The notes under the pieces were generated by a model. That model had not been told where the DNA came from, did not search any database, and saw only the letters and a program-made list of their open reading frames with translations. Below are positions 33,295 to 55,760 of a stretch of 64,000 bases of DNA, one piece after another. The translations under genes and the position numbers were made by a program. The stretch comes from Haematococcus lacustris (lineage: Eukaryota > Chlorophyta > Chlorophyceae > Chlamydomonadales > Haematococcaceae): NCBI GenBank assembly GCA_030144725.1, contig JASKMD010000006.1, positions 384,418-448,417 on the forward strand, read 5' to 3'. Within the stretch, counting starts at the first letter, position 1; every line of letters begins with the position of its first letter.

Positions 33295-34412
33295 TGCATA
33301 CAGTACATACCCATGCATATAGTACTGAATGACCACATTAGAGCGCGACCGGACTGGTTAAAGGTTAATGTTAAACCGATGGTTAAAGTTGACCGTTTGG
33401 TCGCGATACGAGTCCCTTTTGGCTGTCGTTCTGGTCGCGACACGGCAATGCACCCAGCGACACTATGCCGGCAGAAGTAGCCAGTGAGAAGCAGTCCCAG
33501 GGTAGCAAAACGGGTATGTTAAAGATTGGTTAAAGATGTGGTTAAACCCAAAACATCAGGAAGTTAGTTTAACCAGTCGCGCTCTAATGACCAGCCATCA
33601 GTACTGAATGCTGGTCATTCAGTACTGTATGACTAGCATACAGTACTGAACGCCTGATAAACCCTGCTAAAATCCTGACTGACTATACTAGGCGCCTGAC
33701 TTACATTACTAAATGAGAAAAAACCCAGTATTGTATGACGCATACAATACTGGATTCCTAAGCATGAGAGGTGCGAGGCATACGGTACTGAATGCTAGGC
33801 AAACGGTACCTCCTCGACCACTTGGAGTTCTTTCTTCAAGTGCGTTGGCTTGCACATGCAAGATGGAAGCCAGCGAGCCAAAATAAAAGTACCCTTTGGT
33901 GGCACCTTTAGAACGCCAATTCCTGCTAGTGATGCTATGCAGGAGATGTTCTTCACTGCAAGAGCACAGTGTGCTGCTGTGCGCATGACAGTAGGGAAAG
34001 GAGACAACGGTGGATCCTTTTACATCTTGTGTCCACCCTGTGTCAACGTGACCATGCACAGAGAGTTGCATGCATAGTAGCCAAACCAGGCTAGTGGCTG
34101 CCGACAGTGCAAACAGGAGACAGCAACAACAACAGCAACCATTGTCGATCAACAGACGCCTACAACATGACCGGGAAGGCATGCAGGTGAGTAAAAGAGC
34201 ACAGGCCCATCACCCAGCACAAGCATTACATGGGCATTATGAAGACGTGGGTCAAGATGCCATGTCTAGTGTTTCGCCTTGAAGGCGAGCAAGAGGCCAC
34301 CAATAGTTCAGCTGTTGCGTGTAGGAAAGGGAAGGGGAGGGGAGAGAATGACGCGATCACACGGTGACGGCTTGCAACCAGCACTACAACCCAAGTGACA
34401 AGCACTACAGCA

Positions 34413-36171
34413 CTACACAGCACCCGGCAGAAACCAGCCCAGCAGCTTCTGGAAAGGTCGGGCCTGGCTGCTGTTGCCCTGGGTAGGTGTCACAGCCCCC
34501 CTCCCCACTCTGGCAGCGAAAAGGCTACTGGCAGCTGCACTGTTGTTGACACTGCTGTTGCTCAGGCCAGCCCCCCTGAGCAAGCCCCAGCCACCCCCCA
34601 GCCCCTGCTGACCTCTAGCGGCCCCCATCCCTGCCGCCAGCCCAGCCCCCCTGGCAGTCAGGTTGCCGAGCAGCTGGCCTGACAGGTTGCCACGCAGGCC
34701 AACCGCACGCTCCGTCATGTTGGCCAGGAGCGCAGACAGCTGAGTCATGTTTGCGGGGAGGGGCAGGCGGTCCGTGCGCCCAACACGCTGGCCTAGGGCA
34801 GTACGGTTGAGCAGGGCGGACAAGTTGGCAGGGAGCGCCAGGCGATCCCAAATGCCAGAACCGGCCGGCAGGCTGGAGTTTGCGGCTGGGGTGGTCAAGC
34901 TGCTGGAAAGGGCTTGCAGGTGGTGGGTGGGATTGGCCTGCAGCAGCGCCATAGGGGTTGCGGGGCGCTGGGTGGCAAAGGACTGGCGTGGTGGGTGTGC
35001 CCTGCTGGAGGCCCAATATGTCGTGGCAGTGGGGAGGAAAGTGTCACAACTGCAAGTCAGACTGTATTTCTTCTCACGCCCGTGTGCTGTGCATTGGTCA
35101 GCAACATTGTTCAAGCGCGTCAGCCACATTGGTCAGCCGTCGGTGGTGTAGCCACATTGGTTGGGCAGCCACATTGCTCAGGCACATTGATTGGTGAGCC
35201 ACATTAATCAGCCATGGCAGCCACATTGGTCAGCCACTCTTATAGCTCCAGGCTGTCTCTAGGTGCCTCTACTAGGTTGAGGTGACGGCTCACCTCAGAC
35301 TGGATCACCTCAGACTGACCCTGGCCATCAGCTGACACCTCCTCAGCTGCAAAGCTGGACTCCTCCACAGCCCCCCGCGCCTGCAGTGGCCAGGGCAGCA
35401 CAGGAGGCGCCTGGCAGGTGAGTCAGGGCTGGAGGGGCGGGCCAGGTGACGGGGCGGTGGGGTACAGGCCAGCTTGAGCGGGGACAGGCCAGCATTGCAA
35501 AGGCCGCAGGCGGTAGTCCAATGCCGGGCGCAGGAGGGGCTGCCCGCAGCAGCTCACCTGTGGCAAACCGGACTGGGCGATGACTGGGTCAAAGTCCTGC
35601 GGCAGAGGGCAGGGCCAGGCTCTTGATGCAGGTGCAGGTAGCTGAGGAGGCCAAGGTGCTATGCAGTAACAGCCGCTGAGCAGCACATAATGCCAGGCAG
35701 GACGAGGGACGAGGCGGAGACACGGAGCCATGCAGGTTCCAAGGCAAGCGCGAGCGGCTCCTGCTCTTCGCTGCAGCATGGCTGGGCTGGGACGCTTCAG
35801 GGTCGCAGCTACGCCCTCAGGCGCGAAGTCCAGACGGGGTGCAGCGCCCAGCGCGCGGGGTGCAGGCCAGGCCAAACTAGGCGCGACCCACCTGAAGCCA
35901 CGTCGATTGCTCCAGGGCGCTGACCTGCTCCTCAGCCACCTGGAGCGGCACCGCTAGGGCGTTAGTCACTCAGGTGCCGCTCGGCGAGGAATGACGCTAC
36001 GGCTGCTGGTGCCGTGCAGTTTGGCGTACAATCGGCGCTGCCCTGGCGTTTGCGGCAATGGCAGGCGCTGAGCTTGCGAGTCCCACTGACCTGCGCTCCA
36101 GCCGTGCCCAGCTGGGTCAGGAGCAGCAGCCCGGCCATCAGTGCGAGCATTCCGGCATTGGACGCGAGCAT
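34413..36171 (-). CDS. Gene B': inverted copy of gene B
   Basis: Exons 36171-36091, 35939-35892, 35596-35558, 35380-35294 and 34967-34413, all phase 0 and each the same length as in gene B, giving 269 aa. The signal peptide, the module (here DFDPVIAQSGLPQ, closer to gene C than is gene B's own GQSGWPQ) and the sequon-rich last exon are intact. Only substitutions separate the two coding sequences, so both copies may be expressed. Function unknown; a secreted glycoprotein is inferred. Confidence 0.72.
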
Positions 36172-37013
36172 TCTCCTGCGGCCAGGAGACGGCGTAGCAG
36201 GCACAGGGTGTTGGGTTGTATTGCGATGAGGCAGGGTAGTGTCCCAAGGGGCGAGCCAGCGCAGTAGAGTGCGTCGCTTGAGGGCCACTCGCCTGCAGCT
36301 CATTGCGGCAAGGGGTTCGAGTTGTGTCGTTCACAGGGTACGACGATATTTATGACCTTTGGTCACGAAGCGCGCCGGGCACGGCTGCACCCTGCGCTCG
36401 GCCGGCATGCGTCCTCGTCACTCCCGCTGGCTCAGTGTCTGACGTCGAGGCCAATCCCGTGACCTATACCTTGCGCCCGTACCCCCTCTAGCACCAAGCT
36501 CCGCCCATCCATGTGCGCCTTCGTCATGTCCTCGCCTTCCGAGCGCCAGTTGGCAATCAATGATAGGCGTGCTATGCTTACCCCCCTCCACCCCCTTCCC
36601 TTGTAGCACGGCTAAACCACTGGATTGGCCGGACTGCAGTCCTGGCCTTTGTGGCAACAAGCAAGACTCGGGGTCCAGTTGAGAGGACAGCGATGCATTT
36701 GTACGATTGGTGATGGCATATGAACAGATGCAAGCAGGCTGGTTCTCATTGGCCCCCACTGATGACGCTGGCTCAAACGCAGCACCCTAGCGCTGGCAGA
36801 CACTCTTAGCAGGGACAGGTGCACCTGCACTGGTGTAGGGGATTAGTAGGTCTGATCGCCGTGCCTGGACAAAAGTGAGTCAGCTGTTCAGGTTCAATTC
36901 TAGGCCCACTGGACTCGCTGTTTTATTCAGAGTCAAGAATGCAACCTTTTACAACCTGTAACTTCCTGACTTCTGCGCACACAGCCAGCGAGGATCAGGG
37001 TAGATTTTGAAAG

Positions 37014-39723
37014 CAGTCAGGGACAGTCGCCGCAGTCAAAGCAATGCACATGGCACGTCAAACCGATGTAACGACGCCCCTCCACCCATGCTCGGAAGTA
37101 TACAAGGCTGCTGCATTGCTTGATTGCTTCGTGAGTAGTACCTACTACCTGGCCACTCGGTAAGGCCACTGAAGGTGTGTAGGCCATTGCTACGTTACCT
37201 TGCTCGACATGTTGGGTCCGATCCCTCCCGCCCGCCCTCCGCTTGCGTGTCGAGCTTGTGTCCAGCTCCGCCCTGACCCCCTGATGTTCAGCTGGAGGGG
37301 TGGGCAGCCCAGGGGCAGCACCAGCACCAGCTGCCTGCTGCTGCCAGGGGGGTGCAGCAGGAGGGGGGCGCAGGTCAGGGGCGGCACCAGCACCAGCTGC
37401 CTGCTGCTGCCAGGGGGGTCTATGCTGCCCCTCATGGTCCCCCACATCAACCACCACCTGTCCCACTCTATGAGTTGCTGCTGCAGCTTTCATCTCCGCC
37501 TTTGCTATCCGTCGGGCCATAGCTGTTGCTGCCTCCTCACGCCGCACTTCCTTGCGTAGCTCTGGCAGCCGCTGTGCAAAGTCAAGCACGTCCACGCCGT
37601 CAATGGCATCGATGTGGGTACGCATGGACATGAGCTCAAGCAGAGCTGGTAGCTCCATGAACATGCCCGTCCCATGCTTGAGTAGCTGCAGCAGGAACTC
37701 CACAGGGGCATTGGATATTGGGCAGGCAAGGTAATACACCTCCAGATGCAGTTGTTGCTGATCCTGCTCACTCAGCGCGCGCATGTCGGCCATGGCACGG
37801 ATTTGCTCTTCATGCTTCTCCCATGTGCCATGCGCGTCCCACACACGAGGGTCACACATTGGCAGCCGCTGCCCTGTCCTCTTCTGTTGCTGGCCCTCCA
37901 CTTCCTGCTGTTGTTGTTGCTCTTCCTGTTGTTGTTGCATCCTCTCTGCATGGCTAACCACCTCTTGCGCTGCCTCCCAACGCGTTGCAGGGTCAGAGCT
38001 GCCAAGAGCTGCAAAGAGGCCGGGCAAGGCATTCTGTATCCGGACGTGCTGTTCGTAGTAGCTTGACATGGCCCGGCAATGCACCTGCAGGTAGGTGAGC
38101 AGCTGATGCTCCTGTTGTTGTCGCTGCTGAGCTGGCACCAAGTGTTGCAGCTGGCCTTGCATGTCTGCAGCTTGAACATGCCGGTACAACTCAAAAGCAT
38201 GCAGGCCATCATGATGACTTGCCCACAGGAGCTCCGGCTGAAGCATAGAACTGCCCACCACGCAAATCTTCAGCAGCAGGTCAGCAGCAGTCTCTGGCTT
38301 GGCACCTGACTTAGCCAAGGATAGCTCACCCCAATGCTGAGCCAAGAGGCTGGCTATGTCCTCAATTGCTGCCTTGATGCCGGCACCTAGAGCTGTCAAC
38401 CCTGCCAGGAGGGTGTTGTGAAGGCCATGGCTGTAGCAGGGCTGTGCGCGGATGGCTGTGTCCTGCAAAGACATGAGCACATCACTGAGCTGTGCGATCA
38501 CTCCACTGTGACCCCCCATGTTGACAGATGCGCTGTCTGCTGTCATGCTAGCAATGTGGACGCCCTGCAGACCATTGCGTTCAAGCTCGCGCATGATGAC
38601 CTGTGTGATGCCTGCAGGTGCTTGTGCTTTTCCTCCAGGTCGAGCAAGGCAGCCTCAAGGACCTCCTCACAAGCCTGTTGCAACTGGGCCTCAGTCATCA
38701 ACAACTCATTCTCGGCCTGCACCTCTTGGGCAATGTCATTCTGTGGCTTTCAGGCCGTTAGGGCAGTGCAGATAACCAGCTCTTGGTGAACTATTTAGGG
38801 CTTGAAGGTGAGCACGCTGCAGGCTGCGCCCCATTGGGGTGGGCTGGAGTTGCTAGGGCCGGGACAAGGAGGGAGGGGGAGGTGGATGGAAGGGGGGGCT
38901 GGTGGGGGTGCTGGAGGGGGGGGAGGTGGTTGGGAGGGGGTAGCAGGGGTGGGAGGGCAGAGGGGGGGGCTGGGTGGGGGTGGGAAGGGGCTGGGAGGGG
39001 GGAGGGGGGTTGGGAGGGGGTAGCGGGGGTGGGAGGGCAAGGGGGGGGGCTGGGAGGGGGGGGGAGGGGGGGGGGAGTGCGGGGCTGGGGTTGGGAGGGG
39101 GTGAGCGGAGGTAGGAAGGCGATGCTGGGCTGGGGAGGTTGGGGGGCCGCAGTGGGCAGGGTCGGATGGGCTAATCATTCCTGCAAGGCAAAGTCGGGTC
39201 ACGCCAATGTCATTTCGAGCACGCCTGATTGTCAGCTCACAACATGTGGTCAGCTCACAACATGCCATTTTGTGGCTGAGGGTCCCTTTTCTTGTGTGAC
39301 TGGCGAGAGAGAGACGCACATTTCAGCAATGCGTTTGCAGCGTTTGCAGCAATGTCGATACATAACATGCCCAGCGATAGCCTTCCAACACCGCCTGCGC
39401 CAACAAGAGGCTCGCGGAGGCAAGGCGGGCTGAAACAAGAGGCAAGGCGGGCTGAAATGTGATTGTACTTCCGGCTGGATGCCAGGCGGAGTTCCCTCAT
39501 TGGTGCCACTACTCACCACTAGAACAATCGGTGCTGAGCAGCTGAGGTGTGTCCGCGATCGCTTGCACCGGCAAGGACTCTGATGCAACGATTAACGCGC
39601 CGCTTGCCAGGATACGAGCAATATTGCGCAGCTGCCAATGCGATAGAAGCTACTGAAAACGGTGCACTTTGTAGAGAGAACTTGCATGAAGATTACAAAC
39701 CCCATGTTGGGACATCCTGAGCT
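37014..39723 (-). mobile_element. Transposon copy A with transposase-like ORF
   Basis: A dispersed element whose two ends match copy B (22017-23600). The left edge begins CAGTCAGGGACAGTCGCC. The right edge is the GCATGAAGATTAC...CCTGAGCT block, which also recurs at 56295-56372. It is flanked by GATTTTGAA on both sides (37003-37011 and 39724-39732), a possible target duplication. It holds the 525-aa ORF, a G-rich tract (38850-39130) and a non-coding end that keeps a short conserved frame (CKRSRTHLSCS-like) in both copies. Superfamily not established; terminal inverted repeats are weak. Confidence 0.7.
37017..38594 (-). CDS. Transposase-like protein of copy A
   Basis: A 525-aa frame from ATG 38594, open upstream to a possible acceptor near 38615. 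The N-terminal part has MTADSASVNMGG and CYSHGLHNTLLAG, which recall the D-S-x-N and C-x2-H-x-L-N blocks of hAT/DUF659-type transposase cores. The middle is helical with Gln-rich runs. Next come two PPWQQQAAGAGAAP repeats, and a C-terminus with a Cys/His cluster (CHVHCFDCGDCP). Upstream, 38600-38730 in another register reads TEAQLQQACEEVLEAALLDL. This may be an earlier exon, or evidence of a frameshift. It is not recognised as a specific family, so the transposase call rests on motif impression and on its repeat-family context. Confidence 0.5.
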   Translation of the reverse strand: MRELERNGLQGVHIASMTADSASVNMGGHSGVIAQLSDVLMSLQDTAIRAQPCYSHGLHNTLLAGLTALGAGIKAAIEDIASLLAQHWGELSLAKSGAKPETAADLLLKICVVGSSMLQPELLWASHHDGLHAFELYRHVQAADMQGQLQHLVPAQQRQQQEHQLLTYLQVHCRAMSSYYEQHVRIQNALPGLFAALGSSDPATRWEAAQEVVSHAERMQQQQEEQQQQQEVEGQQQKRTGQRLPMCDPRVWDAHGTWEKHEEQIRAMADMRALSEQDQQQLHLEVYYLACPISNAPVEFLLQLLKHGTGMFMELPALLELMSMRTHIDAIDGVDVLDFAQRLPELRKEVRREEAATAMARRIAKAEMKAAAATHRVGQVVVDVGDHEGQHRPPWQQQAAGAGAAPDLRPPPAAPPWQQQAAGAGAAPGLPTPPAEHQGVRAELDTSSTRKRRAGGRDRTQHVEQGNVAMAYTPSVALPSGQVVGTTHEAIKQCSSLVYFRAWVEGRRYIGLTCHVHCFDCGDCP

Positions 39724-39737
39724 GATTTTGAAGGCAG

Positions 39738-40463
39738 CCACGAGCGTGACTTTTCTATGTAACCCTCCGCACACCAGCGACTGAGTGCCAAGCGGATCAG
39801 TGCCGGTCTCAATTACACCCGATACGCGCAAGCAAGCCTGTCTGCATCTCAGCACCGCGCTACCTCGACATCAAGTCTGGCCTCTCATTGCAAACGCGAA
39901 AAGCCACCGTCCAGGTTCGGCCTGTATGCTCTTACTGCTGGCCACTATTGCGAAGCTACGCCACCCACGGGGACTTGCCATCGTGTCTCAGCCAGGCCTC
40001 CGACCATGCCCAGAGCAGGCAGCATGACCCAAAACAAGCAAAGCCACTGTATACAGAACTCACGCATGTTGTCTAGCTTCATCCTATCTCTGCGCCGCCA
40101 CACTTAACTGCTCCACATTGCCTCCACGGCCCAGGCAATGCCAAGACCCAACCTACGTCGCCATGTCTCATAAACACAGCTGCACACTCATCACCTTGCT
40201 CTGCCTGTGCTGGCATACATACATGCCTGGACCCCTGCCCACGCCCCACACTTTGCAGAGAGGGGCCGACCAGCACCTGCAGCACCGGCATACCACCACC
40301 ACCACCCTACCCTCTCCGGTGTGCCCCTGGCTGTGCTTCGCCCCAACCATCATCACACAAGCAGCAGCAACCAGCACTCACCCGCTCACCCTTCCTCACC
40401 CTTTCTCACCCTCAGCAGCCCCAAGGCACACAAACCCTGGTGCGCCAAGCAGTTAGTGTGAGC
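39738..40463. other. LACS 3' flank
   Basis: Holds the 3' UTR of the acyl-CoA synthetase on the minus strand. The first minus-strand TGTAA I see is near 39810. No other gene. Confidence 0.4.
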
Positions 40464-51894
<11,431 letters not shown>

Positions 51895-53326
51895 GTTTCA
51901 GGATGCCACAACTTGTGGCAGGGATGAAAGCAAATCCACCAACTTCCGGTTCAGGAGTTGGGCGTTGATCTTTGTTTTTAGTCTCACGTCGCGGCTTTCC
52001 CGCACTAGGGTTACCACAAGGCAGGACGGAGATCCTCAAAAGACATAGACGTGTAGGCGTTATGATGTGAAGCTGTTGTGAAGCTGTTCTGCTGTGATGT
52101 GAAGCGTCGTGAAAGCGTCTGACCTCGTTACCTTCACCCTGCGCCTACGCCTTCGGTATACTACCGCTGGTGATGCAGTTGGTGTGCATCTGTGCCCATT
52201 GCCTGCTGCCCCCCTGTGCATCTGTTGCACATCCTCAGCCTCCATTCTACCCTTGCCCCTCCATTCAACCCTGCCCCTGCTCAGCACCCAAACCATTGTT
52301 GCCCAGTATAAAACTAGCCATTACAGTCCGGCTACCCCTCCCATTGAACCACCACGTAAGGGACATTAGACTTTGCATGGTGATGAGGTGGTGTGTGCAC
52401 TGGCATTCAGGGGTGAGATGAAGCACACCAGGAAGATCAGTATGCACTTGTGCCGGTGCTGGCATGACAACTGGGGTCAGGGGAGAGGCTTGGCCCTGGG
52501 CTGGGCCTGGAGGTTGAGGATGTGTAACAGATGCACACCAACTGCACAAGTGCAGACAAACAAAACTCATTCAACAAGGAATAACATGTTTGACTGTGGG
52601 TAATCTCACTCCGCTACAATCACATTGAAAGCATCCTCGGTCTCACCCTTGATGACTTGGTGCCTTGGTGTTGACTTGGTGCCTTGTTCTTAGCCTTGTG
52701 CACAGCCCATTGCCTGCTGCCCCCCTGTGCATCTGTTGCACATCCTCAACCTCCATTCTACCCCTGCCCCTGCCCCTCCATTCTACCCCTGCCCCTGCTC
52801 AGCACCCAAACCATTATTGCCTAGTATGGAACTAGCCATTCTAGTCCTCAATGTTGCATCACGTGAACTAGTCAGCTGTGTATATTACTGTCACGCTGCA
52901 CAGTTATTGCTACGATGCCAGCTGTACTGTAGGAGGCATGTCTTTGTCAGCCAAGGGAGCCATGCGTGAAGGCCGGCCATGGCAACCCAGACACATGACA
53001 GCCTAACCCTTGCATATCGGTTTAAACCCTTGTCCCCTGACAGGGACTGGAAGCAGCTCGTGGTAAAGTTGTGAGCACATCTGTTCAAGCATGCTCCTAT
53101 GGAGCGGGTAACAATTTTCCATTCTCAAGTTGCAAATGGACAATGCATAGCAGCCATACCGAGTTGACGGTTATAATGGTGTCAGCCAGTTACCATGTGT
53201 ATTGTCCACAGAACAACATGCACCCAGGCACAGTGCCATGCACACCCCGCTGCCATGGTTGCTGACCATACTGGTTGGGCAATAGGCAGGCTAGCCCTCA
53301 ATGTTGGGGCAGCATCCATGGCAGCG
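51895..53326. other. LACS upstream region and repeats
   Basis: 51895-52100 is likely LACS promoter/5' UTR. A block at 52193-52335 is repeated at 52707-52849 (about 140 bp, same orientation). Part of it also occurs inverted at 52505-52552 (GATGTGTAACAGATGCACAC). A repeat R copy sits at 52553-52655 between them. No coding sequence recognised. Confidence 0.55.
52553..52655 (+). repeat. Dispersed repeat R, copy 3
   Basis: Begins CAGACAAACAAAACTCATTC and contains the shared CATCCTCGGTC block, then diverges. Same family as 4630-4778 and 21414-21560. Confidence 0.7.
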
Positions 53327-54831
53327 GTAGGCACCAGTGTTTTTTTTTTCATTTGGCCTCTTTCCAATTTCATAGCACAAAGTGTCATGGCTCAGATTGG
53401 GACTGTCATGTTCATAGCGCGACCCTATTGGGCCCCATAGCGCACAACAAAATTTAAAGCAATTGGCCCAATTATAGGCGGGTAGCGCCCACGCACAGGA
53501 GCGTTATCCAGCCACTTGCTAATGGCACGCTCATCTGGGAATGTGTCCAAATCAAATTGATTGCTGCTGAAGACACGGGCGCACACATTCAAGTGGCACT
53601 CTTGCAGCCTGTTGCGGGTGTCATCCTTGAGGTAAGCCATGGGTGAGAACATGCGCTCCTCCTCCACTGAGCCTGGTGTCATGACCAGAGCAAGCTCTGC
53701 CAGCTTGATGTACTCCAAGATGTCAGCCTTGGTGATGGGTTGGCCAGCCAGGTAGCGCCACAACTTGGTGGTCTCCTTGGCTGGGTTGGCTGCTGCTGAG
53801 CTTAGCTCCACACGGTGTTCAGCTTGGCAGCGCATGACTTCCACAAATGTTGATTGCTGGGCAGATAGGTTTAGCTGGTCCAACAAGGCTGGCGCCAATT
53901 GGCCGTCAGCCAGGGTCGCGCCCATGCAGTACCGGGCCTTGACAATGGCCAGGCGCTCAAGGAAGTCTTCATCGCTGGGCTGCTTGTCCCAGTAGTGGGC
54001 GTACACAACAGCCAGTCCTTTGGCATGCTCCGGTGGGAGGAAGCGGTTGTGTAGGTCACGTACCACAGCATCTGCTATTGCTGCCAGCTCCTGCTTGGCA
54101 CTGTCGACATGCTGCTGGAAGTCACAAGCTGGCACTAAAGCAGCCCGGCGCCCTTTTGGGGGGATGGCGTACAGCTGCACCGGCTCACTGCCTAGCTCAC
54201 TGCCTTCCTCCTCCTCCTCCTCATTCTCACCAAATGTTGCTGGTGCTGCCTGCTGCCTACCTCCTCTTCATCCTCACTGTCACTCATCTGATTGCACTAT
54301 CATACTGCCACTCCCATGCGGCTGCAATGCCAAATGGCCAGAGCCGTTGTACACCAGGCAGCTGCCAGGTCCTGCCACATTGGTGAAGGCTGTCAGCTCA
54401 GGTCAGCACCAGCCCAGGTCAGCACCAGGTGGTGGTATGCAAGTTGCAGTTGAAGCTCTTGTTGCAGCGTTCGCAGCGCGCCTTGTACTGGTTTGAGGCA
54501 TCGAGCCCTTGGTTTGTAAGCCACAGTGGGCGATCGCCAGTGAGCCAGCTGTCCTAAAACCTGTTGCTGTTACCGTGTGCCCTGGCTTGTAAGTAGGCAC
54601 CATTGCTATACCCTCGGCGGGCACGGCCCTCAGCCATCGGGACTGCGGCGCTTATCCAAATTGCGGCTCTTAGCCGAGCTGCGGCTGCAGTACAAAGTTC
54701 CCTTTTTATAACGCGATGCGCTATAGCGCAGTCCGCAAGGGGTCGAATCCATAGCGCACGGAGCCCTCTGAAATGTCGCTTTTTATAGCGATCGCTATAT
54801 ATAGCGTTAAAAAAAAAACACTGGTAGGCAC
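53327..54831 (-). mobile_element. hAT transposon with 8-bp target duplications
   Basis: The element spans 53335-54823 (1489 bp). Ends are perfect 15-bp inverted repeats, CAGTG followed by ten T. Exact 8-bp direct repeats GTAGGCAC lie immediately outside (53327-53334 and 54824-54831). The CAGTG-type terminus and 8-bp duplication are diagnostic of hAT elements. Subterminal regions carry several ATAGCGC / GCGCTAT motifs (53417-53450 and 54710-54806), the kind of clustered sites hAT transposases bind. It encodes only the C-terminal part of a transposase, so it is probably non-autonomous. The perfect TIRs and target duplications point to a recent insertion. Confidence 0.9.
53425..54180 (-). CDS. 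hAT transposase C-terminal part
   Basis: A 251-aa minus-strand frame inside the hAT element. Residues about 137-205 (KLWRYLAG, then LAELALVMTPGSVEEERMFS and NRLQECHLNVCARVF) match the layout of the hAT C-terminal dimerisation domain, in which a Pro-Ser-E-R-x-FS block is followed by an NRL-rich helix. The BED finger and the DDE core are absent, and the element is too short to hold a complete gene. ATG 54180 may be internal, since the rest may have been deleted. It could act only as a dimerisation partner, if it is expressed at all. Confidence 0.8.
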   Translation of the reverse strand: MQLYAIPPKGRRAALVPACDFQQHVDSAKQELAAIADAVVRDLHNRFLPPEHAKGLAVVYAHYWDKQPSDEDFLERLAIVKARYCMGATLADGQLAPALLDQLNLSAQQSTFVEVMRCQAEHRVELSSAAANPAKETTKLWRYLAGQPITKADILEYIKLAELALVMTPGSVEEERMFSPMAYLKDDTRNRLQECHLNVCARVFSSNQFDLDTFPDERAISKWLDNAPVRGRYPPIIGPIALNFVVRYGAQ

Positions 54832-55760
54832 CCCTCAGGGCTGTGGGAAGGGCGGTGAGGGAGAGGGCCGCCAGGGAGGGAGGGCAAGGGCAAGGGGGTT
54901 GACCCTGACCTCGACCCTGACCGCATGACATCAACCCTGACCGCAGACTGCATGGCTTGCATTGTGATCCCTGTGTATAGTACGCCAACAACACCAGGTA
55001 GGTGCCTGAACTCGAACACAATGCACAATACACCACCGCCAACACGATATGTACACCCTGCATCACAGCCAAACCAAGCTATTAGTTCAAGCAGGGCCCA
55101 GGCTTGCTGCCCAGCACCTGACCCCCTTTCCCCCTTACCCCCTGCCCTGCACTCACCCCCCTTCTGCTGCTGCCTCTGCCTCGTGCCAGGTACCCTGCTG
55201 CTGCCTCGGCCCCCCTGAGCGATAAGGAGGTGGCCGACATGTGCTGCCCTAGCCAGGTCAGGGGCCACACAGTTTGTGTGTGAGAGACCTGCTCCAGACC
55301 CTCATCTTGCTTCGCTCACCTGCCATCACCTTGTTGTGGCAGGTCTGCTTGCCATCATGTGCACTCTTCCGTAGTTGAAAGCTAGCTGAGCCCTCCCACC
55401 GGGAGTCTTGTCCCCGTCCTCCTGCCCCGCCTGCTTTACCCTAACTGTGCCTTGGGCCCCGACCGCGTAACTCCCAGCCTCAAGCACGGTTTCCATCTGC
55501 CTGATCCCAGCCCAGCCAGCCACTGGCAGGCTACCAGCTGCGCAGCAAAGCATGAATGAAGTGATGCTATGTCTGTGCAAAGCCACAGCTTCATGCAGGC
55601 CCACTCAACCCCATTATCACTATGTTGTGTTCAATTTGTTTTTCTTTTACACCAAATTTCTACGAAGGAGCTTGTCTCGCTGGGCATACCGGTTGCGTGC
55701 GCACTACTACGCGGAACTCGTCGAGGAGGAGCCAGCTGCAGGCAAAGAGCGGCTTGAGCA
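54832..55760. other. Intergenic stretch, no gene seen
   Basis: GC-rich sequence with short CCCTGACC-type repeats near 54900. The downstream part (55600-55760) is probably the 5' flank of the RRM gene. Nothing else recognised. Confidence 0.4.

Larger units (their letters stand above)
29985..36620 (-). repeat. Right arm of large inverted duplication
   Basis: Reverse complement of 10801-17357. High identity from 30198 to 36620; the inner 200 bp (29985-30197) is patchier and carries a small 25-bp tandem repeat (GATGGAAATCA units, 30075-30140) not present as such in the left arm. It contains gene copies C' and B', each in the same order and structure as in the left arm. Confidence 0.93.

Noticed and set aside
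10801..36620. The inverted duplication as a pure assembly mirror artefact
   Set aside because: The arms differ by substitutions, in-frame indels, a 1-nt indel and repeat lengths, and the inner edges diverge gradually, which a mirrored artefact would not show. Haplotype mis-joining remains possible.
38795..39319. Proline-rich 174-aa frame beside transposon copy A
   Set aside because: Reads the G-rich tract inside the element; the tract is shared with copy B as non-coding low-complexity sequence.
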